This document shows, piece after piece, positions 61,994 through 64,000 of a DNA stretch of 64,000 nt. The stretch is from Bradyrhizobium sp. 200 (GTDB lineage: Bacteria; Pseudomonadota; Alphaproteobacteria; Rhizobiales; Xanthobacteraceae): the NCBI RefSeq assembly GCF_023100945.1, contig NZ_CP064689.1, positions 1,054,001 through 1,118,000 on the forward strand. The letters run 5' to 3'. Within the stretch, counting starts at the first letter, position 1; each line of letters begins with the position of its first letter. Position numbers and translations under genes: made by a program. The notes under the pieces were generated by a model. That model ran no database searches. It was not told the DNA's origin and worked only from the letters and a program-made list of their open reading frames with translations.

Positions 61994-62902
61994 CTAGCGC
62001 TCGCGGCTCCACGGGAAGAGATTGGCCGGGAAATCCGCGGCGTAGCGGTGTCCTTTCCGCAGGTGGGGTTCTTCCTGTGGAGGGTTGGGATCCGGCTCCA
62101 CCGCTTTCCGGTACAGATGCCAGGTGGCATGACCGAGCACCGGCAGAACGACGGCGAGACCGACGAAGAGCGGTATCGAACCGATCACCAGCAGCGCCGC
62201 GACGATCAGCCCCCACCCGGCCATCGGAATCGGATTCATCATCACAGCCCGCAGCGACGTCCGGATGGCGTCGATGGCAGTCGCATGCCGGTCGAGCATC
62301 AACGGAAACGACACGACACTGACACACAACGAAACGACCGCGAACAGAAAACCAACGCCGCAACCGACGATGATGAGCGACCACCCTTCCGGCGTCGTCA
62401 GCACGCGCGTTGCGAAATCGGGGATGCTCGCAGCCGGTGCGTGGCCAAAGATCGTGACGTAGATAGCGTTTGCTACGCCGATCCAGGCCCCGAACAGAAC
62501 GAGCAGGAGAACGCCGAGTTCGATCATGCCGCCGAAAGCCGGAGCGCGCAGCACGTGAAGCGCTTTCGATACGTGGACCTCCTCGCCGCGCTCGCGGCGG
62601 CGGCTGAGCTCGTACAGGCCAATCGCGGCAAAGGGTCCAAGCAATGCAAACCCGGCGGCCAGCGGAAACAACAACGGCAGCACCGAATAGCCAAGCACCA
62701 TCCTGAACAGCGCAATACCGAGAACGGGATAAATCACGCACACGACAACCGCGTGGCTTGGCATTGCCTTGAAGTCTTCCCAGCCCAGGCGCAACGCCTC
62801 GCTCAGGTCGGACAGTTCGATTTTGCGAACCTGATATGTGGCGGCGTCGCCGAAAACGTGACGTCCAAACTTTGCGATGCTGTCAGAATACGTGGTGGCC
62901 AT
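61994..62902 (-). CDS. DUF2189 family membrane protein
   Basis: 302 residues with about six helices. The family pattern is VRKIELSDLSEALRLGWEDF near the N-terminus, then PLAAGFALLGPFAAIGLYEL and a late IRTSLRAVMMNPIPMAGWGL. The family is found in rhizobia and other proteobacteria, often near cytochrome oxidase genes; here an oxidase subunit II gene lies divergently 530 bp away. Function unknown. Confidence 0.86.
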   Translation of the reverse strand: MATTYSDSIAKFGRHVFGDAATYQVRKIELSDLSEALRLGWEDFKAMPSHAVVVCVIYPVLGIALFRMVLGYSVLPLLFPLAAGFALLGPFAAIGLYELSRRRERGEEVHVSKALHVLRAPAFGGMIELGVLLLVLFGAWIGVANAIYVTIFGHAPAASIPDFATRVLTTPEGWSLIIVGCGVGFLFAVVSLCVSVVSFPLMLDRHATAIDAIRTSLRAVMMNPIPMAGWGLIVAALLVIGSIPLFVGLAVVLPVLGHATWHLYRKAVEPDPNPPQEEPHLRKGHRYAADFPANLFPWSRER

Positions 62903-63435
62903 AGGCGCAACCTCCCATGCTCGCAGTAGCGGCGGTCAAACGACGCCGCAACCCGCGTGTCTCCGCATTGATGTGCGAGAGTCGCGGCCGAGCCGAGTAC
63001 GGCAAACCCTAGTCCAACGAAAGGAGCTTAGCCGGACGAAACCTTGTCGCGACCTGCCCAGCGAGCTTAGCGCTATGGGACCCGGACGGCGCTCACGGTT
63101 TGGTGAACTGTGCACGTTCACGGTCATTTGGTGCGTTGCGTCATCGTCGAACGATTGTGCTGGCTCGCCAGCTTGCTGCATCTGCGCAGCGTGTCGACGC
63201 TCAAGTGATCTATTGACGCCAGCGCCGACGCGTACCATCCTGATTTCTGACGCCCTAGATTCCGATGAAAGCGGTCGTAACGTGTGCTCGGTGCCACGTT
63301 TGGATGTCGCGACCGGTCAAAGTGGGCGAGGCAAGACGCACTGCGATGGCGCATGTGAAGTCGGCCATCGAGACAGATGCGGGCTCCGCCCTCTGATTCG
63401 ACTCCGTTGCCTTTACTGGCAAGAAGGAGCGAGGG
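62903..63435. promoter_or_regulatory. Long divergent intergenic region before the oxidase gene
   Basis: No credible gene is seen in 533 bp, although one long shadow frame crosses it. GTGAAC-TGTGCAC-GTTCAC (63103-63121) is a clean dyad with a 7-nt spacer and could be a regulator site. AAGGAG at 63424-63429 is the ribosome-binding site of the next gene. Confidence 0.45.
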
Positions 63436-64000
63436 ATGGTTGTTGCGCTCATATTGCTTCTGGTCGCAGTCGGCTCGGTGCTGTTTCACATCTACAGCCC
63501 GTGGTGGTGGACGCCGATCGCTACGAACTGGCGCTACATTGACGACACGATCAACATAACCTTCTGGATCACCGGGGCGGTTTTCTTCGCGGTCATCGCG
63601 TTCATGGCCTATTGCGTCTTCCGCTTCCATCACAAGGAGGGAAGGCAGGCAGCCTACAATCCCGAAAACAAGAAGCTCGAATGGTGGCTCACCATAGGGA
63701 CCGCGGTCGGCGTTGGAGCCATGTTGGCGCCCGGCCTGGTGGTCTGGCACCAGTTCGTCACGGTTCCGGCCGACGCCACCGAGATTGAAGTCATGGGCCA
63801 GCAATGGAACTGGAGCTTCCGCCTCCCCGGCAAAGACGGCCGGATGGGCACCACCGATGTTCGCTTCGTTAGCTCCGACAACCCCATGGGCCTGAACCCT
63901 GACGATAAGCACGGGCAAGACGACGTTGTCATCGCAAGCGACGACTTGCACCTCCCCGTCGGCAAGCCGGTCAAGGTTCTGCTTCGCTCCCTCGATGTCC
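63436..64000 (+). CDS. coxB: Cytochrome c oxidase subunit II, C-terminus beyond the window
   Basis: 188 codons to the window edge. Two membrane helices (ALILLLVAVGSVLFHIYS and ITFWITGAVFFAVIAFMAYC) precede the motif VMGQQWNWSFRLPGKDG, the aromatic electron-entry segment of subunit II. The Cys-rich CuA site lies outside the window. There is no cleavable signal peptide ahead of the first helix, unlike the main aa3 subunit II, so an alternative oxidase such as a CoxMNOP-type complex is possible. Confidence 0.88.
   Translation, partial: MVVALILLLVAVGSVLFHIYSPWWWTPIATNWRYIDDTINITFWITGAVFFAVIAFMAYCVFRFHHKEGRQAAYNPENKKLEWWLTIGTAVGVGAMLAPGLVVWHQFVTVPADATEIEVMGQQWNWSFRLPGKDGRMGTTDVRFVSSDNPMGLNPDDKHGQDDVVIASDDLHLPVGKPVKVLLRSLDV

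Noticed and set aside
62877..63542. 221-codon frame through the region before coxB
   Set aside because: Composition is Cys/Ser/Arg-rich, with no ribosome-binding site, and it overlaps the real coxB start in another frame.
1..64000. tRNA, rRNA, riboswitch, transposase and integrase genes
   Set aside because: None could be recognised by eye on either strand; a tRNAscan or Rfam search would be needed to exclude degenerate cases.

Overview
The window is chromosomal DNA of a high-GC alphaproteobacterium, most likely Bradyrhizobium or a close Nitrobacteraceae relative. The evidence is a tlpA gene divergent from argH (as described in Bradyrhizobium), the lptM-like/lysA/TIGR02302 and CpdR-like/MJ0042/ftsE/ftsX/ydcF blocks, many small secreted orphans of the kind common in that genus, and several families of intergenic palindromic repeats. 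No rRNA, tRNA, CRISPR array, transposase or integrase was recognised.

Layout. 1-2.1 kb is accessory-looking: a truncated PIN-domain gene overlapping an uncharacterised partner, a CxxC protein and sparse sequence ending in a strong hairpin. 2.2-13 kb holds a secreted orphan, an AbrB-type membrane protein, a TetR regulator divergent from two hot-dog thioesterases (with two palindromic operators between them), a TauE/SafE exporter, a DsbA-like protein, an esterase, a trypsin-fold protein with a lost catalytic triad, an acyl-CoA ligase and a DUF4336 protein. 13-17 kb has DUF2252, HNH nuclease and ClC channel genes plus a collapsed LysE exporter pseudogene. 17-23 kb has a LysR regulator, an NHL beta-propeller protein, and a NarL-type two-component system followed divergently by two small secreted DUF3280/DUF2380-like proteins.

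23-31 kb is a leftward run (flavin monooxygenase, DUF2855, acyl-CoA ligase, ABC solute-binding protein, nitronate monooxygenase) headed by a divergent LysR gene with two matching dyads in the shared promoter; it looks like a catabolic locus for an unidentified organic acid or nitro compound. 31-39 kb carries AlkA-like glycosylase, GluQRS, a cytosolic hybrid kinase, YihY, and the conserved group twin-TM protein / PduO adenosyltransferase / EtfB / EtfA / 3-hydroxybutyryl-CoA dehydrogenase. 39-43.5 kb is tlpA, argH, lptM-like and lysA.

43.5-49 kb is a second accessory-looking stretch of small exported orphans and a two-lobed L,D-transpeptidase. 49-57.4 kb returns to core genes (3-hydroxyisobutyrate dehydrogenase family, carboxymuconolactone decarboxylase family, TIGR02302, CpdR-like regulator, zinc-ribbon protein, FtsEX, YdcF). 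57.5-59.5 kb is a lower-GC insert (AAA kinase-like ATPase and acyltransferase-3) before ChaC and DUF2125. The window ends with DUF2189 and the start of a cytochrome c oxidase subunit II gene.

No single wholly new system stands out. The observations best worth following are the paired operators at 5.4 kb and 30.3 kb, the triad-less S1C protein, the duplicated L,D-transpeptidase fold, the kinase/regulator plus DUF3280/DUF2380 unit, the PIN module at the left edge and the tandem repeat abutting argH.
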